Below are positions 35,136 to 47,791 of a stretch of DNA of 64,000 bases, one piece after another (the first letter of the stretch is position 1; each line of letters starts with the position of its first letter). The translations under genes were made by a program, and so were the position numbers. Source of the DNA: Isoetes taiwanensis (taxonomy: Eukaryota > Streptophyta > Lycopodiopsida > Isoetales > Isoetaceae); contig JAJEKV010000054.1 of assembly GCA_021234155.1 (NCBI GenBank), positions 4,697,962-4,761,961 on the forward strand, in the 5' to 3' direction. The notes beneath the pieces are model-generated. The model was not told the origin of the DNA and did no database searches. It saw only the letters and a program-made list of their open reading frames with translations.

Positions 35136-37464
35136 TCAAAAGGGAATCTTTGGTTTTGTTTTCATATCAACATTATATTAATTCATTGTACATAGCTGGA
35201 TATAATTTGAATCTAGGTTTGCCCCCGTAGGATGGTTTTTTCCCCAAACCAGCCACAAGAAAAAATGCCCCTGTTTGGGGATAGGATACTGAAGGATTTT
35301 GTGTGTTTTGTATGTCCCAAAACAATTCATGGAAAAGATGGACATGCGTTGCATTTTTACTCGTCACTGTTGTATGAAGGCGTATTCAACAATATTGTGT
35401 GAGGACCATGTTCAAGTGCAAAGAATCCCTGTCAATTGAGTACAATTTGCAAAAGTTTCGTGAATCGGTCTACACTCATCATTGCTTTCAAAGCTTGATT
35501 CTTGCAGCAAGGCCGTGTGAACATTGAGCACAGTTCGTCTCTCATTATTTTATGTTATATTCTTTTTATTGTACGGACAAGAACAAAAAACACAGGATAT
35601 TGAAATGGTCAGAACTATGAAGATTAGGTTGGAATATTTCGATTGGCATGTTTATCTTGGCACTGTTTTGGTCAAGCATCTTGGCACTGTATTAAGAAGC
35701 AAAGAAGATGTACGAGATTAAAATGGTCGGGAATAAGAGGATTAAACAGGAATAAGAGCCAAAATGGCTGGCTGTTAAGTATCTTAGATTTATTTATAAG
35801 TAACTTTTTATGATAATGAAGGGTAAAAAAAGTGAGCTTTAAGGCAGTTATGGTCATGTGTAGCAGAGGAGCCATCAGTAACGTTTCAGTACAGGGAGCC
35901 AAAAAGCAGGGGAAGGAACTTAAAGAAACGGCAATATCAAAAGAAGCATAATAATAATAATGATACAACAAAACAAGCTACTACTTTCTTCAACTACCCA
36001 AATGGAAGGCTTTCACGTCTCATGCGACTTGACAGATTTGATAACAATGGCCGAGGTCCCAGAAGCACTACATGCACAAGAAGTGCGCTGAACTAGAAGG
36101 GAAAAGGCTGCCATGTAATCTGATTGTAACAGTGTAAACCTGTGTTTTGTGAAAAGAGAAAATGACCAAGTGAAAACTGCATTTCTGTGTGGAAGAAATG
36201 CTTCCAAGATGTGGCATCTTGTACACATAACAGCAAGGCCAAGGTGAAAACATTGATGCTGATCATTAGATATGTCACTAGGGGTAGGATGACATTTGCA
36301 CCATAGCTTTTGAATGGTCCAAATGAAGCAACTTTTGTGCCTTTAGATGTCAGCTGTAGGACGAAAAGACAAAGGCAAATGCTGTTCCTATTATCATACA
36401 TTTTAATGCTCAACTACTACCAACCTCCAAACATGTCCCTACCTCATTAACTGGTCAAAGGCGCCTTCTCCACTGCCTTACTTGCACCCACAAAACACAA
36501 TGAGGAAAACAAAGCACAAATGTACAAACTTGGGCATGACTTTTCCTCTATAATGCCATAGTCCAAGTCAAAGTTTGGACTTCTGCACAACCATCAGGAA
36601 TAAATTGCTTTCTATTCCTCGTGTGCAATTGGATAATATAGATATATTGAACCATACGCTTCCTTCGATGTTACAACGGCTACATGTGCCTTCAGTTTTG
36701 AATTGTACTGCAGTTCACAATAACACAAAGCATGCTCAGTATTGACAAGCTAAAGTCCAACACGTGAAGTATATCAAAGATGACTTCTTTGTCTATCCTA
36801 GAAATTTTGGTTTTATGTTGTACCAACATTTCAAAACCATGCACTTTGCATTATTGGCAAATGTGAATCAAACTAAATCAAGGTGTAACATATTAGGGCC
36901 AACCTCCATAAAATGCTATTGACGCATATGATTAAAGAGAAAGGACTTGCAACTTCTGTAAAAGAATGGAATTTCTATGCATAGAGTATTAAGCTAAAAG
37001 CAACTCTACTATCTTAGCTATGGCGGGACAGCATCCATGAATCTAAGCATTAACACTTCCAACACAATCAAAATTATTTGTGTTTCTGATCCATACATGT
37101 AGCTAAAGTTTAGAATTTATCATCTATTCATTCATCACTAAACTTGATTAAGAATATAATCATATCAATAGCATCACTAAATTTAGGGAATCCTTTCCAT
37201 TAAGAAATATAATCATATCAATAGCATGGTAATGCCAAAACAACAAAAGACAACCACTAATATGCCAGGCCATATGCCAAAATAGAGAGAGCATTCATGT
37301 GGCACTATACTATCACATTATTATTGTTTTTCAATATGAAGTTCTCAGAGCACCATCTGTGCATGACTTGGCATTATACATACTTGAGGTTCTAGATAAA
37401 CGTCTGCAATTACTGAGCCCTCAGTAGTCATTATCTCCGTTTGTCTAGTATCATCATTACTGCA

Positions 37465-37602
37465 AAGGTTTTTCCCTTGAAAACCTTTCGGCAGGGGGTT
37501 TTAATCCTAGTAGTAATGATTGTACTAGCCCATTGTATGGGTCCCATGACCTATTGGTCTCCGTGGACGTTAAAAAATCTATTCTATTCTATTCTATTCT
37601 TA
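37465..37602 (+). mobile_element. LINE-type 3' end with (TTCTA)n tail, duplicate copy
   Basis: This is the counterpart of 32990-33113 within the second copy of the 4.5-kb segment. TGGTCTCCGTGGACGTTAAAA is followed by four ATTCT units. It came with the segmental duplication rather than from a separate insertion. Confidence 0.6.
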
Positions 37603-39162
37603 TGTAAAACATCATTAAAAATATTCTTTAGAACTTAAGATTGGAGATTCATGTTGCTTCCCCATTAGCATGAAGAAGCTAACCGCAGCAAAATGACACC
37701 AAATGGCCAAAAAAAAATTAACAAGCATTAAATTTTACTGAAATAACCTGCGTTTCACCAAAATATGACGATTCAATAAGAGATATATACCTTGTTATGG
37801 CAAGAGAAGAACCAATTCCTGGTTTACACTCTGAAAAAGACGGGGCCTCTAGGAGTGAGAAATAGCAAAAAACTAAAGCACCCCCGAAGCCACCTCTCAA
37901 AAGATTATTTGAGCGGGAATTTTCACTATGGAAAAGGTGTTCCAATACCCCAAAAAATACCCCAAAAAATGCCTGTAAAATCCCCCCTTTTTTTTCGAAC
38001 AACAATAGGGGATAAACTGGACTTTTAGAATCGGAGTTTTTTTTGCCACAATCCCCCTTTTCTTCATTTTTAAGATAATATCCCCTTATGCAGGTGTCAC
38101 AATCCCCTATTCAAAAAATGTAAATTCATGCTCTATTATTATTTGTAAGATAATACGTTATTTCAGATAATACCCTGTTATCATTTGTAAGCTAAAACCC
38201 TGTCTCAGATAATACCCTAAAATAACATACTATGTTTTCATTTGTAAGATAATAGCCTGTTTCAGATAATACCATGTTATGATTCATAAGATAATACCTA
38301 CTTTGTTATCATTTGAAAGATTATACTCATTTCAAAAACAAGTTGATAAGTAGCAAATTGATCAGAGTTAATTAGTAAGAAATTGATAAGATTTTTTATT
38401 ACTTCAGAAACAACAGTAATAAATTGATCAGACTTCAAGAAACAAATTTGATACACAAAATTCTGCTTGACCATGCTGCTCAAGTCCATACAATAACATT
38501 TTTACCGCTGCAGATTTGATTTCTTTGGAAAGGATTTTGATGGGACCTTGTACGCAAAATTTAGACAAATGTTCAATTGGCATCTCGTGCGTAAGTGGTG
38601 CAACTGCGAACCCGTAACCCATGGACAAACTACAATTATTCCCTATCTTTCTATCCATAACCTCTTATGCTATACTAATATTTAAATTCTAAAATACAGC
38701 TATACTTATGGAATCAATACCATTGTGTAGGAATTGCGAAATTAAAATCTAGCTTAGAATGTACCTGAACTTCATCAAAGCACATCAAACTTGCACCACT
38801 TATATCATGGGATCCCAACATCTTATTCCTCTTTTCTTAAAAAGACCCCAATCCGTTTGCAAAATCAATTTTGACCCAATCCCCTTTCTTAAAAATACCC
38901 CTTTGTGTATTTGCAATCTTCTATTTCCACTAATTCCCCATTAGAATATACCCTTTTGTTCAAGAATCCTCCCCTTTTGTTTAATCATTCCCCATTGCAA
39001 AGAAAATAACCCATTGCTCTCAGTCCCCCGCTCCTCAATGGGGGATTTTCTGGGGAATGTGAGCACTTTTTTCGTTTCTTTTGGGTTGCCATACTTTAAT
39101 GCAACTATGAAATTAGAATATGCCATTTATATTGTAACATGGAAGGTGGAGATTCGTGACAT

Positions 39163-39990
39163 TTGTTGAGGTCCAAAATATTCTGTGATCTATTCCATCC
39201 TCTATATCCTCATCTTCACCATCCCTTTGAAATTCTTGGCATGTACCTGTATCAACGTGCCAAAACTTTGCACATTTTCTCCAAGTGCTTTATGCTGGCT
39301 GAAACATCAGAAGTCTCTAAACTTGGACCTTCAATTGAAATTCGTATTAAAGCTTCCACTCTGGTGACTTTAACTGGTTTCATAAACAATGCACTTGCCA
39401 ATCTGTTCAATTGTGCGTACATGGTAGCAAAGGAGGATTTTGCATTTTGAAAATATCAAAGGCTTGTGGCCTTGATATACAAAATGTGGTTGTAAACAAC
39501 CGACGGCCACTATGAGAATATGAAAGCATGTGCTAACTTTGTTGCTAGCATCACCACGGTCATTAAAGCCTCCATTCTGGAAAGGATGAGAAGTAGCCTT
39601 TGGATCAATGGTTGATGAATCCACAGACATCAGCACCACGAAGCATTTGATTATGTTTACCACTTTTTTGGAAGGCCGAAAGTTATAACTAGTTTTTTTT
39701 TTTTTTTTTTTTATTAGAAAGGTGGTTAATGGAGCTGCAGCATCTATCTATGATGCAATTGTAGCGAAAGTGGAAGAATATGAGCTAAACACAAACAAAC
39801 TCGTCGCATTTGGCTCTGATGGGGCTTCGAGTATGATAGAACGCATTACTGATGTCGCTATCCATCTTGGAAATGGCATAAACCCATATATGATAAACAT
39901 ACATGGTGTCGGTTATCGGACCAATTTATGCCTTAAATCAACCTCAAAATTTAGTGGAGATGTGCACTTTTATAAACAAGCTTGTGAATA
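39163..39990 (+). pseudogene. hAT-like (DUF4371-type) transposase fragment
   Basis: Broken frames carry motifs of the DUF4371 region found in hAT-derived transposase proteins. NLFNCAYMVAKEDFAF is at about 39403-39450. A diverged MVDESTD-like segment near 39610 includes TTKHLIMFTTF in an alternative frame. Frame 39722-39990 contains LVAFGSDGASSMI, INPYMINIHGVGYRTNLCL. The cysteine/histidine pattern of the IH..GHRTNL block is altered (GYRT). Stops, a T tract inserted at about 39690-39712 and loss of the C-terminal dimerisation domain show it is dead. A LINE fragment follows at 40.2 kb. Confidence 0.6.
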
Positions 39991-40156
39991 AGATTGCTAA
40001 TATATAACATCTTGTTATTAATAAATTTTCATTTTCTCTTTTGTCCAACCTAAGTGCCTGAATCAATATTAATTACTTTTTACCTGCAATGCTCGCTCTC
40101 AGTCGACAACCTTCCATCCAAGCTTTCCATAGATAAATATCCTTTACATATAGATG

Positions 40157-40770
40157 CTACCTGTGTATGTTCAATCCATCACAGTCCAGTGTAGGATAAG
40201 GGCCTTGGGCACGCAAAGGTAGGGAATTCACTTTCGGGGACGGCAGTGGATGGAGCTTGAATTTGCGCGATTGTCGGTGTGCCAAAGCGAGAGGCAAATT
40301 TTTGCCTTGAATCTGAAATGAGTGGACTAACTTCTTCTGAGATGTTATGTATATTCGAGGCCCACCGTTTGTTCCATACGCGGGTTGGGGCTCGAGGTTG
40401 CAGAGGCCGACCGCCATATCGTCGTCTATTAATAGCCCCATAGACATGTTTGATGTACTTCAAAGATGGAAGTCACCTAAAGACACCCAGTTCTCGCTCA
40501 GAGGATCTCTCTCTTCAGCTCACCGTATCGGCGTCGAGGAGTTGTGTAAGGTGCGGGAGGCTAGGCTACAACGAAAGTGGGCAGTGTACCGGGGATGCAC
40601 AACTATTATTCGAGATCGCTGGCCCTTTAACCCATGGTTTGGTTACCTTTAGTTCATTGTGCTTACACACTTTATTATTATTTCTATTGTATGTTTGTCA
40701 TATTTCCATCTCATAGGCCAGTTGGCCTCTGTGGACGTTAAAATATACTTCCTTCCTTCCTTCCTTCCTT
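40157..40770 (+). pseudogene. LINE ORF1-like remnant with zinc-knuckle trace and (TTCC)n tail
   Basis: Plus-strand frames 40347-40652 and 40450-40716 overlap around one frameshift. The second contains CVRCGRLGYNESGQC, which resembles a CCHC zinc knuckle with its histidine replaced. The sequence ends with CATAGGCCAGTTGGCCTCTG, TGGACGTTAAAA and a run of TTCC repeats (about 40748-40770), the same tail as the RT-bearing remnant at 54.6-56.0 kb. The ORF1-like part joins the tail directly, so the RT portion is deleted, or this is an ORF1-only derivative. Confidence 0.5.
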
Positions 40771-42400
40771 GATTTGATTCATACACATTTCTCATCTATA
40801 AGTAATCTGACTTTTGCCATAGATGGAATATGACAGCCCCCATGGGCTGCCATAGTGGAACGTCTGCGCTTGACTTATGCGGCGGGGAGATCATCTTATC
40901 AAAGCCAAATGGGCGGAACCAGAAATAAGCTTTCAAAGCTCGCTATGTTTCACATCACCTCAATACACATCTAAATTGTATCATCTCTTGTTGCTGCATG
41001 TGCAAAATAGCAGTGAGAATGTCAAACTTGTTCTTTAAGTCTATTTGAAGCATATTGAAATTGAGAGAAAGACGGGTTGGACGAGGGAACTTGTATAAAT
41101 CTTCTGGAGTCAATGCCTCAACAATCCGCTCCCCTTCATTAGCCAAAGTTGAACCTACAACACATGTTGAATGTATTTCTAGGCAATATGCACTGCCAAC
41201 ACTGGTAGCAGATGCAATCGGCTCCACATCAGCACCATGTGTTGAACCTTAGAGGTTCATCTGAGCCATCTGAACTGCCAGCACCTATGGAACTTTGCAT
41301 TGGACAATGCTTGTCTCGTTGAGAGTAAGATGCAATGCCCTAGCCAATATCTAATGTCTATAATGAGTATCTTTATTGAGAAGTCGAGTGATCTCACCTT
41401 TTTATATGTTAATCTTTGTTCATGGATCTTAAAGACTCCAAGGGGTGATGATCAAACTCTGGCGGCTATGGTTGAGGTGTTAAAGTGATAGCAACGGGTT
41501 AACATGCACTATTGAAGGGCCCCCTTGTTGCTGCAAAGAAATGGAAGGAGCCATCGACATCAGAGGGCCAAAATGAAGCAGATCTACATCAGCAGTTAGT
41601 CCCCCCCTTCCCCCCCCCCCGGGCCCTCAATATGCACAATATTAGAAAGATTAAGCTTTCTAACGCACCAAAGAACACTCCAATTCGAGTTTGGATGCTC
41701 TAGATATGAGCAAAACAATACTATCAGTGCAAGATCCTTGAAAGGGTCGAGTTAATCGGATCCAAAATGGTAATCATCCGCCAAAGAACCCCTGCAATTT
41801 ATACACCATTGGAAAGATCATGGAGCAAGCTTTCCAAGCACCAAAAAGCACTCCGATCTAACTTCGGATAGTTGCACAGAATTGTATTATTTCCAATTTT
41901 AAGATATGTGATTGTTGTTTATCCATTTTTTCCAATAGTGCATTTTAGATATGCTAATGAAGCATGTCATTGGTTATTTTCTATATCATTGCTGCATCAT
42001 TCTCTATGTAACGTAAGAAGATGTCTAGAATTATAATAGAAGGATTACTTGGTGCTTTTCTAAGATTGGTAGAAACTAGAATGCAATATACTTATTTAGA
42101 ACATGAGCAGATCAACATGACTGTAAGAACTAGAATATGATTGGAACATCTTCCAACATTTCAGAACATTGCAACTACTTTCAAAGCCGATACCATGAAC
42201 TAGTGACATTTAGATTGTTCATGTTTGCCCATGTTGTTAGAAATTGATTCCATGCATTACCACATATTACCCTACTTTAGATGATGTGATTTGAGTTGAT
42301 GTGCCTACGATGAGGTTATACAATGGGGCTCACCACCGAAGCTATTACAACAAGCTGTTTGTGGGGCCCCTCCTGTTTGGCAAAATGGGTTCCAGCTTTT
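40771..42400. other. Spacer without a recognised gene
   Basis: Short frames on both strands (40955-41227 minus, 41300-41488 plus) have no recognised domain. A C-rich run (CCCCCCCTTCCCCCCCCCC) lies near 41600. The rest is AT-rich. Confidence 0.3.
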
Positions 42401-42620
42401 ATTCCCCAATACAACAAGGAAACTGGGGAGTTCATTCATCCTCCAGAATGGAAAGCGGCGGGCTTGATTCTGCTCAGCAGGTCAAGAACAGGTTATTTGA
42501 AGCAAAATTGCATCCTCCCCAGTTTCCTTGTTGTGGCGGCCTCCTAACTGGGTCGTAGATTCCAGGACACGCTCCCGGCTCCCGCCAGTCGCGAGACCCC
42601 CTGGAATCATGATTCATGCC
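42400..42620 (-). repeat. Repeat family D, copy 2, with a 20-bp inverted repeat
   Basis: Bases 42411-42430 (ACAACAAGGAAACTGGGGAG) are the exact reverse complement of 42515-42534. The inverse of this region matches 28770-28960 through TTTCCATTCTGGAGGATGAA and CTACGACCCAGTT. It is a small foldback element or part of a larger repeat. Confidence 0.6.
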
Positions 42621-43321
42621 CCAATTGTTTCATGCCCCCTCCTTTTTTTGAGCAATCAATATGTGGCCAAAAAATGTGCCATGTGTGATGGCAAGAACAA
42701 CAAGGCCTTTTCAAATTTAATACTTTGGTGTGTAGTAGGATATTTTTGTCAAAATATTTATAGAGCGCAATTCATGGAGAACTAAATATTTTCAATAGTG
42801 ACTGAGATTCGTGCTTGTGGCGGCCAGATCCGAGTTATACTAAGTACTTCCTAAGTATAATCTGTAGGGCGACAACTAATTTCTTATTTCATTAATCTGC
42901 ACGCTTCCCCAGGAGCTAATTAATCATGTCTTAACTCCGATTTTTTCCTTGCCAACAGCTGTTTGCTCAATATGCATGATGCATCTTCTTCTGGGTGATT
43001 TTTCGACCTCCTCGTGGATTTTAACAAGATTTCTATAGATTTACATCGCTCGAAGTAAGTTTTCATCGATCACTGTCTTTTTCTTGTGTTTTATATCTTG
43101 ATTTGTAGTATGTCGCCAATGCTGGCGTTTGTTTTATTGCATGAAAGTGAAGAATCTAACCGTCGGAGCTCTTGTGTGTGTAATTGCTGGTTCAATAAAA
43201 AATAAACTTTGCTTTTTATCCTTATCGAATTGATGTGCTTGTTGGTATCTGGCAATGTATTAATACCAATGGGTAACTTGTTTTCCAGCGGCTTTTTAGG
43301 ATCTGCTAGGGACGAAAGGTG

Positions 43322-45215
43322 ATGGCTTCAATGCTGGAGTCTGCGTGGCTGGTATGCTCTGCCAAATATTCCAGTTGTTTTAGCAAATTGAGTTTCCTTA
43401 TGCCATCTCTTATTTGGATTTATCATATTGAATTGCTTGTGCTTTGTGAAGTTGCCAATGATGTAGATTTTTGAGGTACATAAGCAGGATGAATCTATTA
43501 CTGAGAATTTCTGATACTATTTAAGGCAGATTCAGATTTTGGTTATAATGAAAGCTTTTACTGTTTGGGATACTGCACATTCATACTTTTAATGTGTAAC
43601 CTTTACACCTTCATTCATTATCACTGAGTTCTCCTCAGATATTGAAATAGAGTACTTAATGCAATGCTAACTACCATGTAAACTGATGATTTTGCAGTAT
43701 TTGACGACCAATTTTAGCGATTTCCAGCTAGCATCACTGGGGAGCTTTTTCATTCATGAGAGTGTCTTTTTTCTGTCTGGGATTCCTTTTCTCTTGTTGG
43801 AAATGTGGGGTTCAACAAAGTATAAGATTCAGGTAGCAGGTCTGCTGCATATGTTCTTTCATTCTTATGTTGCATGCAAATATTGTTGATGATAGTCAAA
43901 TTTTTGTTAGATGCTGTACGGCCTTTTTTAAGCTTAACTATGATGGTAATTGAAGATGCATGCTCATTTAAACCCAGCCCTATCATGCTTTCCTGCAAAA
44001 TTGGAATGGTGGTGTTTAGGAGGAATATACTTCATGCTTAGTGGTATGTTTACTTCAACTTGCAATGCTATGTGCAGGGAAAGCTCAACACTCCTGCTGC
44101 TCAGGAGAAGTGCATATTAAGGTTGATAGCCTACCATACCTGCGTAAATCTGCCCCTAATGGTGGTGTCGTATCCGGCATTCAAGTATATGGGTTTTACA
44201 AGTGCGTTACCATTTCCTTCATGGTAAAGTTGTCTGCTATTCCGATGTAATGATTATTTGTATGATGGAAATCTGCGTAAAGTATGTATTCTTTTCGATA
44301 GAGGTGCAAAACTACTGGAATTAAGATGAGAGGAGATTAGTGAAGAGAGAAGGGTTTCCTTATTCATTTGTGATCTCAGGCAGTGGGGTGAATTTTCATC
44401 TTTTCTGCATGAAAGTCACTACTTTAAAAATGATTTTGTAATCACTAAATTGCCAAACTAGTAATCAAATGTTTTCATTTTTTTCTGCAGGAAGACTATT
44501 ATATTTCAAATAATTTCATACTTCATTCTTGAAGACTTCATATTTTATTGGGGGCATAGACTTCTTCACACGAAATGGCTTTACAAGCATGTTCATAGTG
44601 TCCATCACGAGTATGTTTTCAATGAAGTTCACGCATTGCTTCTTTACGCATCATTCATTGACAAAATGTATCATTCAGATATGCAACACCATTCGGTTTG
44701 ACATCAGAATATGCTCATCCAGCAGAGATCCTTTTTCTTGGTTTTGCAACCATTTTTGGTCCAGCTATTACAGGTCCTCATTTGTTTACATTATGGCTCT
44801 GGATGAGTCTTAGAGTCCTGGAGACTGTGGAGGCACACTCTGGATATGATTTCCCATGGAGCCTCTCCAGATTTTTACCGATATATGGCGGGTATGTATT
44901 TGCCTTTGTCTGTGTATATATGTGGTTTCTTAACAAGAATAATTTTTTTCTGCTTTTAATTGTGTGTAGAGCGGATTTCCATGATTATCACCATAGACTT
45001 TTATATACAAAGTCAGGAAATTATGCTTCGACCTTCACATACATGGACTGGTATACAATATGTCATTTGAGTGGCTTCAGTTATCGTTCATGTGATGTCG
45101 TAACATATTCTCCCCATATTATGCCAGGATCTTTGGAACAGACATAGGTTATCGGAAGCTGAAGGCATTGAAATTTGATTCACAAATAGACACCAAGATG
45201 GAGAAATCTGATTAG
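43322..45215 (+). CDS. SMO2: Sterol C-4 methyl oxidase, plant SMO2 type (4alpha-methylsterol monooxygenase)
   Basis: The gene has seven exons: 43322-43351, 43698-43832, 44078-44223, 44491-44610, 44679-44891, 44970-45050 and 45128-45215. All have GT/AG junctions in consistent phase and together give 270 residues, close to the usual SMO2 length. The product belongs to the membrane-bound fatty acid hydroxylase family. In the ER it oxidises a 4-alpha methyl group of 24-ethylidene-type sterol intermediates, using a di-iron centre and cytochrome b5. The three histidine boxes are present: H126-x3-H130 (GHRLLH), H139-x2-HH143 (HSVHHEY) and H219-x2-HH223 (HDYHH). The stretch LTSEYAHPAEILFLGFATI and the end DWIFGTDIGYRKLKALKF are diagnostic of SMO. 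Hydrophobic helices flank the boxes. No lesion was seen, so it should be functional. SMO2 rather than SMO1 is chosen on length and end sequence. Confidence 0.95.
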
Positions 45216-46525
45216 AAGATATCTTCATTTGTGATGGATGCAGCGTCTTTAATTGTTTATGCATTCCATTGGTCACACATGAAATTCTATTCTTGGACTA
45301 CATGATGTATATTAGCATGGTGCAAATTTTGTTTTAGTTTGATGATTATGACCTCTTGGAGCAATAATTTATTTCTGAAACACTCTCTTAGTCTTTCTAA
45401 CTTTCTAACTGCAGATTGCATATATGCTTGGGCAATATTTGCCTGACTAGAGTTAAAAGTGCTTATTTTCATTCTGCAAAATGTTTGGCAGTTGCAAACA
45501 CATCCCTTTAGTTCATCTGCAATGTCTTTCTGGCTCTGGGCTTTTTTCTTCTGGTGCAGATTCAGGGAATACAAACTACTATGCAGTTTGCTTTTCCAGT
45601 GAGAAAGGAAATCGAACAGTCCAAACTTGAAGAACGTTCGAACATGCTTTTATCTCTTTTTTTTTTTTTAACACTGACATGAGTTGGAATTCAACTTATT
45701 AGTGGGCAGACCTAGAAATTGTAAGGCGCAAAAGGCATTGCCAATGGAGCAGCTCAATCACATTATGCCACGTTTCTTTGGTTGCATTTTGGCGCTAGGA
45801 TATGGGACAGTTTGCCATTACAATTTGTTAGTGTCTCTATGTTACTCATGTTGTCCATATGCATTTTACATATATTCTTTGATGCCCTAGCATGACCTTG
45901 TACCTCATACGTTACATATCTTAGAACAATGACAAAAAACTTTTGGCCGAAATTACTGCATTATTATTCAAATAAAATGTGCTTCGGCTTTTGCGGAGAG
46001 GCACCACCATTTCCTCTTGCTTGCCTTGTCCTAGAGAATCCTCTCTACTATGATCTGCCGCCCGTGACCTGCGAGCTATGGTTCTTCAACTTGCAACTTT
46101 CGGGGAGCTATAGAGTAGTGGGCTCCGTTTCTAAAAGCCCTATTCCGGTCCTCAGCTCCATCACCAGCCTATTTCTTTTGTAGTGGCGAGTTCCGATCCC
46201 GTGCTCCATTACCACCATATTTTATTGCAGAGGCAACCAATTTGTTCTAATCGGCCTTCAGCCATCTCTAAGCATGCATTTTGGATTACGACCCTCCAGG
46301 CTGTTGTCTTGCATTTTTTTTTTACTGCCATCATCGGCAACCTCCTTCGAAAAACCTTGAGTTTGAGGCTATGAAAGACCTTTGAAGCGGGAAAAAACTT
46401 CCACCATAGCTTCAGCCTTCAAGCTCCGGCTTAGCATACACCATATACACCTTTGATTCGCCGTAGCCTCCCGTCCTCCGCAATAGCCATGAAAGAATGT
46501 TTTGATGCCACGTGTTGGCTATCAG
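45216..46525. other. SMO2 3' flank and spacer
   Basis: The first few hundred bases presumably include the SMO2 3' UTR. Short plus-strand frames at 45684-45890, 45929-46183 and 46183-46374 show no recognised domain. Confidence 0.3.
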
Positions 46526-46529
46526 TGGA

Positions 46530-46555
46530 CGAAATGTTAGGGTAGGCCACATTTC
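46530..46555. repeat. Inverted repeat arm, partner at 50967-50993
   Basis: CGAAATGTTAGGGTAGGCCA plus CATTTC is the reverse complement of 50967-50993 apart from a single-base gap. The pair crosses, rather than nests inside, the 47.8/51.3-kb terminal inverted repeats. It lies 27 bases before the GC-palindrome module copy 2. Confidence 0.7.
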
Positions 46556-46582
46556 TTGTTATTATCATCTGTTTTACATCCT

Positions 46583-46626
46583 ACAAGAAATTTATCGCAG
46601 CGGCCAAGGCCGCCGCGAACATTTCT
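46583..46626 (-). repeat. 44-bp GC-palindrome module, copy 2
   Basis: In reverse orientation it equals copy 1 (25770-25813) except for one base in the palindrome stem (CGCAGCGGCC instead of CGCGGCGGCC). Flanking sequence is unrelated to copy 1. Confidence 0.85.
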
Positions 46627-47062
46627 CTTTTTCAAAACTGTGCAGTTGGACTCCAGTTAACGTCCAACATTCTCTTCTGCAATGGCCAAGTGATTCTAGA
46701 TTGATGTGAAGCAACTTCGTAAGATCTTACATTCTAACTCTAATTTAGAAATTACAAAATGGGAGAATATTTACCTTGCATGCAATTAGTGAAGCAGAAG
46801 AGAAGCGCTCACAATAGCTCTTAAAGTGCTCTCAATGCGTCGAGACAATAAGAAGGCCTTCTATTTATAAGATGGAGTTTTGTTGGATGATCGACACACA
46901 TGACTAATCTAGGGCTATATTTATGCCAAGTGCCTATATCACAACTCGCATGTAATCATTAATATCATTCGATATATATTTCATATCCATAATTATCCTA
47001 AAATGGATATCATTAAGATTCTATATATATTGGGATTGATATCTTCTAACAAATTTGCCAAT

Positions 47063-47306
47063 GGCCGCAATAAATGCAAAGTGCACACATGTCGTGCTTT
47101 GATAATTCGCAATAAATGCAAAGCGTATTAATGGCCGCAATAAATGCAAAGCGTATTAATGGCCGCAATAAATGCAAAGGGTATTAATAGCCGCAATAAA
47201 TGCAAAGTGCACACATGTCGTGCTTTGATAACTCGCAATAAATGCAAAGCGTATTAATGGCCGCAATAAATGCAAAGCGTATTAATGGTCGCAATAAATG
47301 CAAAAG
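47063..47306. repeat. Subterminal tandem array, GCAATAAATGCAAAG units
   Basis: At least seven copies of GCAATAAATGCAAAG alternate with CGTATTAATGGCC. A higher-order repeat of about 145 bases is visible because GTGCACACATGTCGTGCTTT recurs at about 47081, 47208 and 47546. Related units appear on the other side of the element at 51385-51520 in reverse and at 58343-58420. Confidence 0.85.
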
Positions 47307-47313
47307 ATATTGT

Positions 47314-47536
47314 GGGTCGCGAAGGTCCTGGAAGCGGGATTTACGCCGTTACACCGTAATGCCTGCGTTTGATTCCTCAGTCAAGCGCTCCTGTGATCCC
47401 AGTCAGTTTGCCACCTGCATCGACGCTTTCACCCGTTCACATAGGTTCTTCCAGGCGGTCCTCTTCCCTAGAGTTAGTTGATGCCATTGGATCCTCTTTC
47501 TAGGAGTCAGTGGGACATCACCACAGGCGGTTATCT
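47314..47536. other. GC-rich island interrupting the subterminal array
   Basis: About 220 bases of balanced composition (GTCCTGGAAGCGGGATTTAC, CTTCCAGGCGGTCCTCTTCC) split the AT-rich array, which resumes on the far side with the same unit. It looks like an insertion. A plus-strand frame covers it but no domain is recognised. GGTCCTGGAAG and CTTCCAGG are inversely related. Confidence 0.45.
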
Positions 47537-47791
47537 AAAATGCAAAGTGCACACATGTCGTGCTTTGATAATTCGCAATAAATTCAAAGCGTATTAATTG
47601 CCACAAAAAAAATGCAAAGTGTATTAATGGCCGCAATAAATGCAAAGTGCACAAATCTGCCATAAATGCGATGAATGCAACGTGTCATCCTATGTTAATG
47701 CTCATATCTTCCTCCGCCATAAATGCTCATAAATGCCTCAAATCTGAAATTAATGCCCGCAATAAATGCTTTATAATCAATGAATGCACAC

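Larger units (their letters stand above)
34580..39059 (+). repeat. Second tandem copy of a 4.5-kb segment, indel-rich
   Basis: Bases 34580-39059 align end to end with 30084-34579 in the same orientation. The junction falls inside the ATL coding sequence (AACCTCGAACACTCCCCCTT). Differences are scattered and mostly 1-3-base insertions or deletions, many in or beside homopolymers, with few clean substitutions. This occurs in coding and non-coding parts alike. That pattern is as compatible with an assembly artefact from uncorrected long reads as with a real duplication. Confidence 0.85.

Noticed and set aside
44529-44813. Separate 94-residue frame inside the SMO2 gene
   Set aside because: It is out of frame with SMO2 and reads through intron 44611-44678; splicing accounts for the region.
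47063-47306. CRISPR array
   Set aside because: Repeat units are contiguous or separated by other repeated text, without unique spacers, and the sequence is eukaryotic.
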